NCBI RefSeq assembly: GCF_043290135.1
Contig: NW_027464601.1
Span: 3,828,001-3,892,000 of the forward strand
Direction: 5' to 3'
DNA: 64,000 bases
Source: Rhipicephalus microplus
Lineage: Eukaryota > Arthropoda > Arachnida > Ixodida > Ixodidae
Part shown: positions 20,336-31,545 of the stretch, piece by piece
Numbering within the stretch: position 1 is the stretch's first letter
How the letters are laid out: each line of letters starts with the position of its first letter
Position numbers and translations under genes: made by a program
The notes under the pieces: generated by a model
What the model was told of the DNA's origin: nothing
The model's input: only the letters and a program-made list of their open reading frames with translations
Database searches by the model: none

Positions 20336-21586
20336 TTGTACTATTCGATACCTCAAGATGAGCTGATGGCAAGTGTTCAAGGCTGCATCGTGCAAGATAA
20401 TGATGAATTGTCTTTCAGCCTGAAGTGTGGAACTTCTATATCCAGCTTTCTAGAGTTACTTAGCTGCTACCTGAAGTCAACTTTTGTGGCTTGGAGGGGC
20501 AATCTTTTTGTCCAGAGATCAGGGATTTGCATAGGCTCTTCAGTAGCTCCGATCTTGAGCGAAATTTTTCTCGGAAAAATTGATGTAGCACTTCAAAATC
20601 ATTTTTCAGGACTCCCGGTTCGCGTATTCAGATACGTCGACGATTTTCTTGTGTTCACTACGTCCTCAGATTTTATGCGAGATGTTGTGAATATTGTCAA
20701 GATATTTAAGGAAACAGGCAGGAAACTAAACTTTTCTTTTGAATTGCCGCGACTAAATCAACTGCAATTTCTAGATCTCAACTTGATCTTTGAACCTCAG
20801 CATGTTTGCTGGTTTTATTGTCCCAGATCTGTAAAGCCTATACTTAATTACAGGTCGAGCCACTCTAAGCTGGTGAAGAGAGGTATCGTTACTACGAGTT
20901 TGGGTTTTGCTCTAAAAAAGTCCTGTCAACACAGAATGAAAATGAGCTTTCATAGTCAAGTAAAGAAACTAGTAGAAGCAGGGTATCCTAATGATGTCAT
21001 TACGTCAGTTTGTAACAACATGATTAAGAAACTTAAATTTGAAGGGAATCACTCGGAGCGTCGTGAAGAGAGCAGAAAGGATAGGAGGATATCAGTGATT
21101 CCTTACCTTCATAAGACTTCACATGAACTTAAGCAATTAGCTAATAGATATAAAGTCGATGTGCTTTTCTCAGCCAAAGGCAAACTACAGTCTATTTGTT
21201 CACGCATGCGCAAAGAGTTTCCGCAATGTCAAATAAAGCACAGCAAAAAGTTCGTGGAGTGCGCAATGGGCGTTGTTTACATGACTCCTTTTAGCTGTGG
21301 TAAAGTGTATATCGGTCAGTCGGGAAGATGCGTCAATGTTCGTCTCAGAGAGCACGATTCTTCCTTGAAATCTGTAGGTGCATCGCATCTTGCGGCTCAT
21401 TGCAGAGAGTGCGGTTGTCACCCTCTTTTTCAGGATACTGAAGTGGTTTTTCGGTCAAATAATAAATTAACTCGCGAGTTGACAGAAGCGTTTCACATAA
21501 GAAAAAGAGGGGATCAATGCGTCAGCCAGCCTTCTGTTTTGCTGCACGATAAAGAGTTCGGTTTTCTTGAGTATGTTCCGAGATAA
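20336..21586 (+). pseudogene. Penelope-like RT palm plus GIY-YIG endonuclease
   Basis: 416 codons continue the RT. Motif B is GICIGSSVAPILSEIFL (residues about 64-80), and catalytic FRYVDDFLVF follows at about 99-108. The thumb and linker follow, with a Lys/Arg-rich stretch. The GIY-YIG nuclease is C-terminal: GVVYMTPFSCGKVYIGQSGR at about 314-333, the catalytic Arg in NVRLREH, and the conserved Glu in RELTEAFHI. The protein ends GFLEYVPR at 21584-21586. This domain nicks target DNA to prime reverse transcription. It would be enzymatically plausible apart from the upstream frameshift and the missing N-terminus. Confidence 0.9.
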
Positions 21587-22037
21587 TCTGTTTTCTTTTA
21601 CCATGTGTTCTTGATGTGCCACTGATGTACTTTTTTGCCTGCACATGCATGAGTCATGTTTTTCAGTTGCCTGTATATATATTCCGCCCTTTCTAATAAA
21701 CAGTTTAGTTGCGAGAAAGCGCTTGTCCTCTCTTTATGTCTGATTTTCGTGCGCTTTAAATGATAGTTATACCATGCATATCCAACTAGCCCAACTTTCG
21801 ATTCTGTTGTAACCATATTTTCGCTCGTTTCTTAAAGAAAACAAGACTGCGATGAAACCAGTCGTGTTGGGTGCAGCAATATTAGCTGTAAAGTTGTTCC
21901 AGGTAGCTCTCCACCTGATGCAGTGGAGCCCGAGAATACTTATTCAGGTGCATGATATATACTTAGACTTCTGACGCTGGACAAGCCTTGTTCAGTGACA
22001 GCTAAAGGAAGGAACTAGAAGCATTGACGTTGGTTTT

Positions 22038-22259
22038 GTGCGACGTGACAAACTACATGCCGTTCTCATGAAAGCCAGAAAAGTAACGCCCTTGACTAAG
22101 GAAATCAAGGCATCGGCACCAATCTTTGTCAATGAAAACTTAACCTGTCAAGGTAAACAGTTGTTTGATGCTGCTGTAGCTAAAAAACGAGAACTTGGCT
22201 GGTGGTTCGTTTGGACGCAAGGTTGCAAAATCTTTGCGAGGAAATTTGAAATATCGTAG
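22038..22259 (+). pseudogene. LINE ORF1 C-terminal fragment
   Basis: A 73-codon open frame contains APIFVNENLTCQGKQLFDAA followed by KKRELGWWFVWTQGCKIFAR. This is the C-terminal domain typical of CR1/Jockey/L1-like ORF1 proteins (the 'NENLT...LF..A...GW.F.WT..GKIF.RK' pattern), a nucleic-acid-binding and chaperone region. The N-terminal two thirds are not detectable. An endonuclease remnant follows at about 22480 on the same strand, as expected for a LINE. Confidence 0.7.
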
Positions 22260-22479
22260 ACCCTTGCAATACGGTGTCGGGGCAATATAGATAGGATGCA
22301 TCAATAATTACCCAATAATTTGGGCTTTTTAATTATACCAAAACTGGCAATGCTTCAGATTTCCAATATTATGATCAAGATAAACATTTGCACTTCTTTA
22401 AAGGGCTGTCTAAGCAATTCACTGCATTACATAATATAGCCCGTAAAATTTCAAATAAAACTGACGACATCGGCCTGTT

Positions 22480-22961
22480 CTTGAACAATTTTGAGAGCAA
22501 ATTTTGTTTTATGTATTACGGAATCTTAGCTGACTCCGAAAGATAGCCCACAACAGTACACGGGTTATATTCATAATGACATTGTTGGGTCTTCAAATCG
22601 GGGTGGTGGCATCAGTATGTATTTTAGAGATACCCTCTCTCATGACGTATTCGACAACTTGACCTGTATCACGCCTCGTATCGAGTGTCTTACAATGTGT
22701 ATGCAAATTGTAATAGTTGCGGCTGTTTATTGATCTCCCACTGGGTTTAGGTCTGAGTTTTTCACTTTTACAAAAAACGTCGTTGCACCAACTACATTCG
22801 ATGCCCTGTCATTTCGTTATCGTGGACGATGTAAATGTTGATATGCTCAGTGGGTATACATCTTGCGAGCAGCTAAAAACTATTATGAACTCCCACGCTT
22901 TTTAAAATGTCATCACACAACCTACAAGTCTTACCGATTACACCACAACTTTGCTCGATAT
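22480..22961 (+). pseudogene. LINE endonuclease, part 1
   Basis: Blocks in several frames resemble an APE endonuclease: RGGGISMYFRDTLSHDVF (about 22597-22650), a VDDVNVDMLSG segment (about 22824-22856) in the place of the GDFN motif, and SLTDYTTTLLDIV up to the LTR at 22962. The following residues, TNISITNALSNYCNILSLDV, resume after the gypsy at 28019, with the VCDHLPIFTF catalytic His segment. Non-functional. Confidence 0.7.
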
Positions 22962-23111
22962 TGTCACGGGCTAAGTAGATGCCTGAGGATGACGACGACG
23001 AAGTGCTGAACGGGAACGTGCTCAGACTGCAGCAGCGTCGTACGCATTAGCTCGCCAGTATATTCGCCAGTACGCATTTGCTCACCAGTGTATACTTTAT
23101 TCCCCGTAACA
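22962..23111 (+). repeat. 5' LTR of second gypsy (150 bp)
   Basis: Starts TGTCACGGGC and ends CCCCGTAACA. Three mismatches to 27869-28018. The primer site TGGTGGAAGGTGCGGGG follows at 23116-23132. Confidence 0.95.
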
Positions 23112-23197
23112 TCATTGGTGGAAGGTGCGGGGTACCACTCGCTATATAGCCCAACGAGCTGGATCTTCGCAGCGGACAGAGCATTGCAGCTACCACG

Positions 23198-24190
23198 ATG
23201 ACTGATCAGACTACTCAATGTCAACAAGATCCGTCAGCCCCGCAGCCGATCGTTGTGGTGCAACCTCGTGACCCAGGTTCATTCAACGGCACAAGTGACA
23301 TAGACGTCGATGACTGGCTGGTTCAATATGAGCGCGTCAGCAGCAGCAACCATTGGGGTCCGACGCTTATGTTGGCGAACATCATCTTCTACATGCATGG
23401 CACGGCAAAACTTTGGTACGAGACACATCAAGAAGAGTTGACTAGCTGGGACGTCTGTAAGCAGAAATTGCGCTATCTATTTGGGAAACCCATCGGACGT
23501 CAAATGGCCGCAAAGAAAGTGCTTGCGACTCGTGCCCAGACATCCACAGAGCCGTACATCGCGTACATCCAGGACGTGTTGGCTTTGTGCCGCGAGGTCG
23601 ACAAGGACATGCTCGACGAGGACAAAGTCGGACACATCCTGAAAGGAATTGCGGATGAGGCCATCAATTTTCTCCTGTGCAAGGACTGCTCGATGGTGGA
23701 GTCGGTCATTGAAGCATGTCGTCGCTTCGAACAGGCAAAAAGTAGGCGCATAGTTCCCCGATTTGACCGCCTTCCCAACACGGCGGCTACGTCCTCTTGC
23801 GAAGATTTTCCCACACTACACCAACCACCAGCGCCAGAAAACGTCATCAGAATAGTCCGTCGAGCACTCGGGGCTATAACTCCAGCTGTGTCTAGCGCCA
23901 GCGCGCCAGGACACATCCTCGATGCTGTTTCAATGATACAGGCCGTGGTTCACAAGAGATCGCGAATAGGGGCATTTCGCCACCTCATCAAAATGCCCCT
24001 GCTACTTCCAGCTCGGCTCCAGTCGTTGCGGCCGCCACTCCGAACAGCACGTTCGCGCCACGACGAAACCCAGCTTAATGGCGCACTCATGATGATCGGC
24101 TCATATGTTTCACGTGCGCTCAGATAGCACACATCGCTCGCCGTTGCCGCCGCCGTTGGACCTCATCACCTCGACCGAGCTTCTATGATT
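23198..24190 (+). pseudogene. gag: Gag of second gypsy, frameshifted
   Basis: Starts at ATG 23198 (MTDQTTQCQQD), giving 309 codons to TAG 24125-24127. The capsid pattern is clear: DPGSFNGTSDIDVDDWLVQY, then LANIIFYMHGTAKLWYET. A short deletion near 24075-24080 shifts the frame, so the zinc knuckle CFTCAQIAHIARRC (C-x2-C-x4-H-x4-C, about 24108-24149) lies in another frame. In the intact relative, NEWRTHDNRPICFACG runs straight into the knuckle. The original protein would have been about the size of the 419-residue relative. Broken. Confidence 0.88.
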
Positions 24191-24399
24191 GGCGGCCTCG
24201 CTCTGAACGTGCACCTTATGCCCCGTCCTACCGTGCTGAGACAGGTGCAGAGCATAATCCAGAACGTCGGACCAGCCGCTCGCCATCGCCCGTGCGTCGT
24301 CAGTCCCGCTCGCCCCAACCCCGCCGTTCTCGGTCTCCCTACGACCGTCGCTCGGAAAACTAGTTGGTGCAGCCCCCGGAGGTGACGCTGGATACACGA

Positions 24400-25699
24400 C
24401 TAGGACTACAAATCCTCTGATTACTCCCGGCCAGCGGCGCAACCTTCTTACAATTCTCGTTGATGGTTTACCTATAACTGCTCTTCTTGATACCGGTGCA
24501 CAAATATCTGTGATGAGCTCAGACCTCCGCCGCCGCCTCCAAAAAGTTCTGACGCCTGCGATCGCACCTACCGTTCGTACAGCAGATGAGGTACTCCTGC
24601 TGTGCTTGGAATGTGCACTGCGCGATTAACAATTCCTGAGCATCAAACTTCAGTTCTGTTCGCTGTACTGGAAAATTACCCTCATGACCTCATCCTTGGA
24701 CTCGACTTTCTGACTTCACACGCTGCGCTCATTGATTGTTCCAAAGGTCTTCTTCGGCTCTAACTACCATCCTTTTCGGAGACCGTCTCTACCAGCCCAC
24801 CTCGTCTACGCTCTGTCGATTTCCTTAGACTTTCGCCGCAAGCCGCAGTCCAAGTCCAACTCTCGCCATATCCTGCAGTACCCGATGGTGATTATGTTGC
24901 TGCCCCAATTTCTGACGTCGCCATGACACGCAATGTTGCACTCCCCAACACGGTGGTTACCGTTAAGGACAACCGAACTTCGTTTCCCGTCCTCAATTTC
25001 GGCCTCTCAGCGCAAGTTATTCCTCGCGGCATGTTACTTGCGCATCTTACACAACTGGTTGACCACACAGTTTCCGCTCTAACCACCGGTTCGCCACCCG
25101 ATTTTTCATCAACGTCGTTCTCGTCATATTCCTGTTCCGACCTTTTCAAGCGAATGCTATCTGACAAGCTCACCTCTGAACAAGACTCTGCTTTCTGCCG
25201 TGTGCTTGCTTCTTATCAGGACATTTTTTACTTCGGCGATCGTTATTTGGGCCAGACATCCGTGGTAACCTATCGCATTGACACCGGTGACGCTCGACCC
25301 GTTCGCCGACGACCCTACCGTGTGTCGGCCCCGGAGCGTGCTATTATACAGCGAGAAGTCTATAAAATGCTTGATAAGGGCATAATCGAACCCTCATCTA
25401 GTCCCTGGTCCTCACCCGTTGTACTTGTTAAAAAGAAGGACAAATGCTGGAGATTCTGTGTTGATTACCGCCATCTCAAACATATTATCAAGAAAGATGT
25501 ATATCCCCTACCGCGCATAGATGATGCACTCGATTGCTTGCACGGTGCCAAATATTTCTCTTCAATAGACCTTCGCTCAGGCTACTGGCAGATCGCTGTG
25601 GACGACAGACAGAGAGAAGACGGCCTTCATGACTCCTGTTGGTCTTCATCAGTTCAAGATGATGCCTTTTGGATTATGCAATGCCCCCGCGACATTTGA
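24400..25699 (+). pseudogene. pol: Pol protease and RT N-terminal half, second gypsy
   Basis: Protease active site ALLDTGAQISVMSS is at about 24477-24520, followed by stops and frame changes up to about 24900. One frame, 24923-25699, carries the pre-RT linker and RT fingers: YRIDTGDARPVRRRPYRVSA, SPWSSPVVLVKKKD, FCVDYRHLK and [15 protein letters not shown] with the first catalytic Asp. A one-base shift at about 25610-25630 ends the frame, and the RT resumes at 25629 in the next phase. Confidence 0.88.
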
Positions 25700-26687
25700 G
25701 CGCATGAGGGACTCTCTCCTTCGAGGCATGAAGTGGACCATCTGCCTCTGCTATCTTGACGACGTTATTGTTTTTTCGACTACTTTCGACGACCATCTTA
25801 CCCGTCTGTCCATAGTGCTTGATGTTTTTCGACGTGCCAACTTGCAACTTAACTCGTCCAAATGCCGCTTTGGGCAACGCCAAATCTGCGTACTCGGCCA
25901 TCTTGTTAAAGCTGCGGGCGTTCAACCAGACCCTGCAAAAGTCCGAGCAGTTCGCGACTTCCCCACACCCCGCTCAGCCAAGGACGTCCGAAGTTTTCTG
26001 GGACTGTGCTCCTATTTCCGTCGTTTTGTCGAGAAGTTTGCTGAAGTAGCCCGTCCTTTAACCTGCCTCCTCAAAACGGATGTCACATTCACCTGGGGCC
26101 AACAGCAAGCAAACGCCTTCTCGTCGCTCGTTGACATTCTCACCAATCCACCAGTCCTAGCACACTTCGACCTATCTGCCGCCATGGAGCTTCGTACTGA
26201 CGCCAGTGGCCACGGCAAAGGCGCAGTGCTCGCGCAGCGGCAACAAGGCATGCACCGCGTCGTCGCGTATGCAAGCCGACTGTTGTCGCGCTCGGAACAA
26301 AATTATTCCATCACAGAACGCGAGTGCTTAGCTCTCGTCTGGGCCATTGCGAAATTCCGACCGTACCTGTATGGCCGACAATTCTCAGTTATTACGGACC
26401 ACCATGCGCTTTGCTGGCTCTCCTCACTCAAGGACCCTACGGGACGCCTTTGTCGCTGGGCGCTGCGCTTACAAGAGTACACTTTTTCCGTATCCTATAA
26501 ATCCGGACAACTTCACAAGGATGCCGACTGCTTGTCCCGTAACCCAGTCGATCCCCCTGACACGAGGGAAGATGAGCAAGAGGCCCTCGCTCTTTCAATT
26601 ACCGACTTCACCGACATAGCTGCTGAACAACGCCGCGACCCCTCTTTGCGTGCTATTATCAATGGTCTGCCCTCTCCCCCCCCCTGA
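25629..26687 (+). pseudogene. pol: Pol RT palm, thumb and RNase H, second gypsy
   Basis: 352 codons open with [20 protein letters not shown], then catalytic [10 protein letters not shown] (25749-25778). The RT thumb segment is [20 protein letters not shown]. RNase H follows with [34 protein letters not shown] and DADCLSR. RT and RNase H catalytic residues are present. The frame ends after a run of nine C (26676-26684), which probably caused the shift into the integrase phase by polymerase slippage. Confidence 0.9.
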
Positions 26688-27832
26688 CCACTCCTTACAA
26701 CTGTTAGTTCTTCAGAACGACATCTTGCACCGCTACAACACCCGCCCTGATGGTGCTGAGCTGGTACTCGTTGTTCTTGTGCATCTTCGCTCACACGTTT
26801 TGGCCCAGCTGCATGATGCCCCCTCCGCTGGACCCCTAGGGGTATCACGCACGTATGACCGCATTCGCCGCCGATTCTTTTGGCCTGGCCTCTACCGTTC
26901 TGTGCGACAGTACGTTGCGGCATGCGAGACCTGCTGGTACCCTCCAGCCCATTGAAGTACCAGATGAGCCATTTTTCCGAGTCGGCTTCGATCTTCTAGG
27001 ACCCTATCCCGTGTCAGCCACCGGTAATAAGTGGATTGCTATTGCTACCGACTACGCAACGCGGTATGCCGTTACACGCGCCCTCCCCACCAGCTGCGCT
27101 ACTGATGTAGCCGATTTCCTTCTTCATGACATCATTCTGCGTCATGGTGCTCCTCGTCAGTTGATCACCGAGCGCGGCAGCTGTTTTCTATCTAAAGTAG
27201 TCGACGAGCTCCTGCGATCCTGCTCTACCCACCACAAGTTCACTACAGCGTACCATCCGCAAACCAACGGCCTCACGGAACGCCTCAACCGTACCTTGAC
27301 GAATATGTTAGCGATGTACGTCTCCAAGGATCACAAAGATTGGGACATCCACTTACCTTTCGTTACCTTCGCATACAACAGTTCATGTCATGATACAGCT
27401 GGATTTTCCCCTTTTTACCTACTCTTCGGTTATGACCCGCCTTTGCCCATAGGCACTATGCTCCAATCTGACGCCCCCTCACCAACTGCTTATGAACGTG
27501 ATGCCCTGGCTCGAGCTGACATCGCCCGCCAAGTCGCCCGGGATCGTTTATGTGCCTCGAAACTTAACCAAAAGAGTGCTTACGATCGCCGGCACCGCGA
27601 CGTACAGTACTCTCCGGGGTCACTCGTCTTGCTGTGGTTCCCATCACGTCGTGTTGGTCTCAGCGAAAAACTAATGTCCCGTTACGTTGGCCCCTACCGC
27701 GTCATACGCAAGGTCACCAGCGTGACCTATGAGATAGCTCCACTCCATACCACGTCAGTACCAGCTTCAGTCCCGACCGATATAGTGCACGTCTCACGGC
27801 TTAAACCATACTTCTCACGCCTCGAGAATTGA
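26686..27832 (+). pseudogene. pol: Pol integrase, second gypsy
   Basis: The zinc module (about 26690-26930: AGPLGVSRTYDRIRRRFFW then CETC) is one frame out from the catalytic core (26940-27832). Catalytic positions are FDLLGP (Asp), LITERGSCFLS where the usual second Asp (SDRG/TDRG) reads Glu, and NGLTERLNRT (Glu). The Asp-to-Glu change alone could abolish strand transfer. The C-terminal module RYVGPYRVI and a VHVSRLKPY end follow. The stop is at 27830-27832, close to the 3' LTR. Confidence 0.9.
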
Positions 27833-27868
27833 TCGCACCGGGACGGTGCTTCTGCCACCGGCGGGTAA

Positions 27869-28018
27869 TGTCACGGGCTAAGTAGATGCCTGAGGATGAC
27901 GACGACGAAGTGCTGAACAGGAACGTGCTCGGACTGCAGCAGCGTCGTACGCATTAGCTGGCCAGTATATTCGCCAGTACGCATTTGCTCACCAGTGTAT
28001 ACTTTATTCCCCGTAACA
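27869..28018 (+). repeat. 3' LTR of second gypsy (150 bp)
   Basis: Matches 22962-23111 with three substitutions. Followed by ATAT at 28019-28022. Confidence 0.95.
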
Positions 28019-29438
28019 ATATTAGTATCACAAACGCCCTTAGTAATTATTGTAATATATTATCACTCGACGTCTGCGATCACCTGCCTATCTTCACATT
28101 TTTGCCACTTGACAGTGTAAGGCGGGATTCTGATGAAAAGCCGCTTTATCGTAGAATAATTTCTGATCAGCTTAACACATTTTATCATGCGCCTAAAATA
28201 CAAAATGGAACTTCGTTTACGCAGAAAGAGACCCCGGTAAAGCATACCATCTTTTTTATGAAGCACTTCGGGTTATCTATGACCAAAATTTCCCACTTTT
28301 TCTATTCTGTAAGAAGAAACAAAATCGCAAGTCTTGGATTTGTGAGTGTTTTTTAAAAAAAAAGTATAAAACGTAGAAACAGAATGTACCACGCATTTGT
28401 AGGGACACGTGACGCCGCTCTGCTTAGCGGATTGAAAAAATCCCGTAATAAGTTTAATGCCTAACTGAAAAAAGCTACGGCCTGCTACTATCAAACCCTT
28501 TTTTCTAGTTTAATGAATGAACCTAGAAAGCTGTGGAACGAAGTAAGCAATTTACCTAACAACTCGAGAGTGAAACGTGGTATTAGCATTACAGCTTTTG
28601 TGCATTGTAAAATGGAATCAAAGCATTCACCAATATGAATGAGTACTTTACTAATGTGGATTCACTACAAACAAATCTCAGTTCTGAGGCCTGTCATATT
28701 ATACATAAACGCGCAAACTTGGTGCACCAACTTCGGTTATGTTCTAAAAGTCAACAAGAGGTGAAAAACCTAGTAGGTAAAGTTTCAACCAATGTTTCTG
28801 TAGGAATTGATGAATTATGCCTTACCCATCAAATATGTATCGGCTCTTATATGTTAACCATTAACACTTATTATTATAATAATGCTTGAAACTGGCATGT
28901 TCCCCTCAGATCTAAAGCTTGCTCACATATGCCCAGTATATAAAGGTGGCACTGCTAATAATATATATGTAATTACAGGCCAATGTCTTCGCTACCCAGG
29001 TTATCTAAGGAATTTGAAAATGTCATAAACTTGCGTCTCCTCAATTTCATAAATAAACACCACCTAATAAATGACGCACAGTATGGCTTCCAGAAAAATA
29101 AATCTACTGAGCTAGGTTTAACACTTGTTAAGGATAAAACATTACTTTACTTTGAAAACAAACTTTACAGTGCAGGTCTTTTTATCGCTCTAAGGAAAGC
29201 ATTTGATTGCGTTAATCATAACTTTTTGCTATTAAACCTAATGATTATGGCAATCCAGGCTTTGCCCTAAATCTTTTAAAGAGTCACCTTTCTTGTAAAA
29301 AACAGTGTATCGAAATTGATAATTTTACCTCCCTACTGCCACCATAAAACAAGGAGTGCCCCTCCAGTCAGTGCTGGGACCCTTGGTATTTATATTGTAT
29401 GTTAACGACCTATTTGACATTCCAAACTCCCCAAAGTT
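28019..29438 (+). pseudogene. LINE endonuclease end and RT, part 2
   Basis: Reads on from 22961: NISITNALSNYCNILSLDV then CDHLPIFTFL (endonuclease end). Decayed RT follows. GMFPSDLKLAHICPVYKGG (about 28890-28950) is the RT entry. NDAQYGFQKNKSTELGLTLV (about 29070-29130) and ALRKAFDCVNHNFLL (about 29187-29231) carry motif A. QGVPLQSVLGPLVFILYVND (about 29348-29410) is motif B, the usual QGSVLGP with an insertion. Many stops. The SINE interrupts it just before the YxDD motif. Confidence 0.75.
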
Positions 29439-29688
29439 TTTGCCCAGCCACGGTGGTGTTGTCGCTAAGGTACTCAGCTGCAGACCCGCATGTCGCGTAA
29501 TCAAATCCCGGCTGTGGCGGCTGCATTTCCGATGGAGGCGGAAATATTTTAGGCCCGTGTACTCAGATTTGGGTGCAGGTTAAAGAACCCCAGATGGTCA
29601 AAATTTTCGGAACCCTCCCCCACGGTCTTTTTTCATATTCAAATGGTGGTGTTAGGACGTTAAACCCTACAAATCAATCAATCACCTT
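29439..29688 (+). mobile_element. tRNA-headed SINE with 9-bp TSD
   Basis: The head GCCACGGTGGTGTTGTCGCT (about 29445) resembles a pol III A box, and ATCAAATCCC (29500-29509) a B box. The body has GCGGCTGCATTTCCGATGGA, AAAGAACCCC and GGACGTTAAACCC, followed by an AATC-type tail. CCCAAAGTT occurs at both ends (29430-29438 and 29689-29697). It sits inside the LINE RT between motif B and the YxDD motif. It is the same family as 14490-14656 and 42235-42482. Confidence 0.82.
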
Positions 29689-30490
29689 CCCAAAGTTAGT
29701 AATGTACGACGACACCAACGTATTTTTTTCAGCGCCCACACTTATTCAGCTTGAGAAAATGATAAAAGAATATATTGTTCAGCTATATGGATAGCTTTAT
29801 GCAAAAAAGTTAGTCTCAGATATAAAGAAATCTAATTATGTTCTCTTTAGGTCCCCTAATACACCATGTGAATCCAGATTACGCTAACGTTTCAGGACAC
29901 TGTTTTAGAGCGCGTAAAATGTCAGAAATTTTTTGGCGTGTGGTTTGAAGAAAGCATGTCCTGTAATAGACACATCAATAAACTCACTTTAAAACCAACC
30001 AAAGCCGTTAGTGTTATATTTACATATTAAGATTTAGTTCCTTTACATCTAAGGAAGGCGATATATTATGCGCATTTCTCATATTGCACACTTGTCTTGG
30101 GTACCACAACAACTTCTAATTACAGAAAAAAATGGAAACAATGCAAAAGAAAGTGCTCAGGCGATTTGAGAATTATTCTGGTGGAACAAAATATTTAACA
30201 ACACATCGTCCAATTATTAGGCATAATTCACCTAATGCAAGTAATTTAGTAACTTATGTCACTAGAAACTCCCCATGCACATACATAAACATAATCTGCT
30301 GGACATCACACATGAAACGCCACAACGTTATATTCTATGCCTTAAGGAGACACCAACACCACGAACACGTACAAGTTATAGAACATCAGTCCTCTTTTAT
30401 CAAATACTAGACCTATAAACCGTTTGTCTCTACAAATAATTTTGATAATTCACTTTATCAATTAAAAAACAAATTGGCAAATTGCACTTA
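29689..30490 (+). pseudogene. LINE RT, part 3 (active site to C-terminus)
   Basis: FPKLVMYDDTNVFFSAPTL (about 29689-29745) holds the RT active site, Y-x-D-D reduced to MYDD, directly after the SINE. The thumb follows with stops. QKKVLRRF (about 30144) and TRTYKLYRTSVLFYQIL (about 30366-30417) are the usual end of CR1/Jockey-like RTs. Dead. Confidence 0.7.
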
Positions 30491-31450
30491 CGGTGAGAAT
30501 TGATGATATCCGAAGCACGAATGAGACATGTTGATATGTCACCTTTGCCGGACGCACTGAAACGCGCATGTGTCACAGTGAATCACAGTACCGGACAAGC
30601 GAGTATATGGTAGGACCGGCGCTTGGCGTGGCAAAGTTGGCGTCACGCGACAATATGAACGCCGGCGAGCACAAGCACCCTGTCAGATGAAAATCTATTT
30701 GTGCCTTGACTGCTGGATCTAGTCATATTCTCACATGACACGCATTTCATGATTAACAAACGTCACCAGTCACATTTTTTCGTCATCCATTGGCGTGACG
30801 TAATATCAAATTTGGCATATGTGAAGCTAGCAAAACAGCTGCTAGCACATTATGAGTGTGGCATGAAGTCATGTTGTTACATGACACGCATGTCGTCATT
30901 ATCATGTTTAGCTGTGTCCTTTACCAATGTCATCCGCTCGCGTCGCGTATTACTGATTTTGGTGCATGTGAAGCTAGCGAAACGGCCGCGGGCGCATCGT
31001 GAGCGTAGCATGTAGTCATGTTGTTACATGAAACGCATCTCATGATTATCATGTCTGCACCAGTATCATACCTTCGTCATCCATTCACGTCCCGTAATAA
31101 CAAATTCGGCATATGTGACGCTAGTAAAACGGCCGCGAACCCATCATGAGCGTGGCATGTAGTCATGTTGTTACATGACACGCCTGCCATGATCTTTATG
31201 TTGGAGTTTTGTCATTTCTGTTCACCACGCCATCATGTCATACCATACCAGTTTTACAACATGGCATGTGAATGACACCACCGCAAGAGCAGCCGTACCA
31301 TGAAATGCAAATCAACATTCATGACATACATTTCATGATTTTCATGTTATGACTTATCAAATATGTTCTTCATACAGCCATGTTATGACATACCAAGTTT
31401 GGTGTCGGAACCGTTATTGAAACTGCCAGGGGAGCTAAAAATCATAGGCG

Positions 31451-31494
<44 letters not shown>

Positions 31495-31545
31495 CGCTCA
31501 AACTTGCCGAAATTCGCTAGGAAATGCTTCGCATTTAAAACAAAT
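30490..31545 (-). repeat. 147-bp-periodic repeat, copy B (inverted)
   Basis: Minus-strand copy of the repeat at 17205-18790. The phase marker GGCATGTAGTC-type recurs at 30860, 31007 and 31154 (147 and 147 bp). (GATA)11 sits at 31451-31494, followed by GCTAGGAAATGCTTCGCATT, the terminal block seen inverted in copies A and C. The GC-rich core is largely missing, so this copy is shorter. Confidence 0.75.

Larger units (their letters stand above)
19410..21810 (+). mobile_element. Penelope-like element with inverted flank copy
   Basis: Encodes RT followed by a GIY-YIG endonuclease, the defining arrangement of Penelope-like elements. The end of the element (21434-21775: end of the endonuclease frame plus 3' tail) is repeated inverted at the head (19410-19750), so the insertion begins and ends with arms of about 340 bp. 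AACCATATTTTC lies immediately outside both ends (19398-19409 and 21811-21822), a 12-bp target duplication. The right arm runs about 35 bp further than the left. Family knowledge: Penelope elements often carry partial copies in direct or inverted order ('pseudo-LTRs'). The coding part lacks its N-terminus and has one frameshift. Confidence 0.88.
22962..28018 (+). mobile_element. Ty3/gypsy element, frameshifted, 2% LTR divergence
   Basis: A 5057-bp element on the plus strand. LTRs of 150 bp (22962-23111, 27869-28018) differ at three positions. They are bounded by the 4-bp target duplication ATAT (22958-22961 and 28019-28022). It carries gag, protease (DTGA at 24489-24500), RT (YLDD at 25752-25763), RNase H and integrase in normal order, with at least four frame breaks. 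Gag and pol share wording and primer site with the RT-less element at 5528-9511, so the two are of one lineage. Confidence 0.92.
21990..30490 (+). mobile_element. CR1/Jockey-like LINE, decayed, twice interrupted
   Basis: Plus-strand LINE in pieces: ORF1 end (22038-22259), endonuclease (about 22480-22961), gypsy insertion (22962-28018), end of endonuclease and RT (28019-29438), SINE insertion (29439-29688), rest of RT (29689-30490). Taking out the two insertions leaves reading order and spacing intact. TSDs mark both insertions. Stops and frame changes occur throughout, so this is the oldest layer here. Confidence 0.8.

Noticed and set aside
19410..21810. Hammerhead ribozyme in the Penelope arms
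   Set aside because: Searched by eye for the CTGANGA and GAAA core in both strands of the arms. Only partial CTGATG was found with no matching core, so no claim is made.
31451..31494. CRISPR-like or other regular short repeats
   Set aside because: All regular short repeats here are microsatellites or the 147-bp family. There are no spacer-repeat arrays, and the DNA is eukaryotic.
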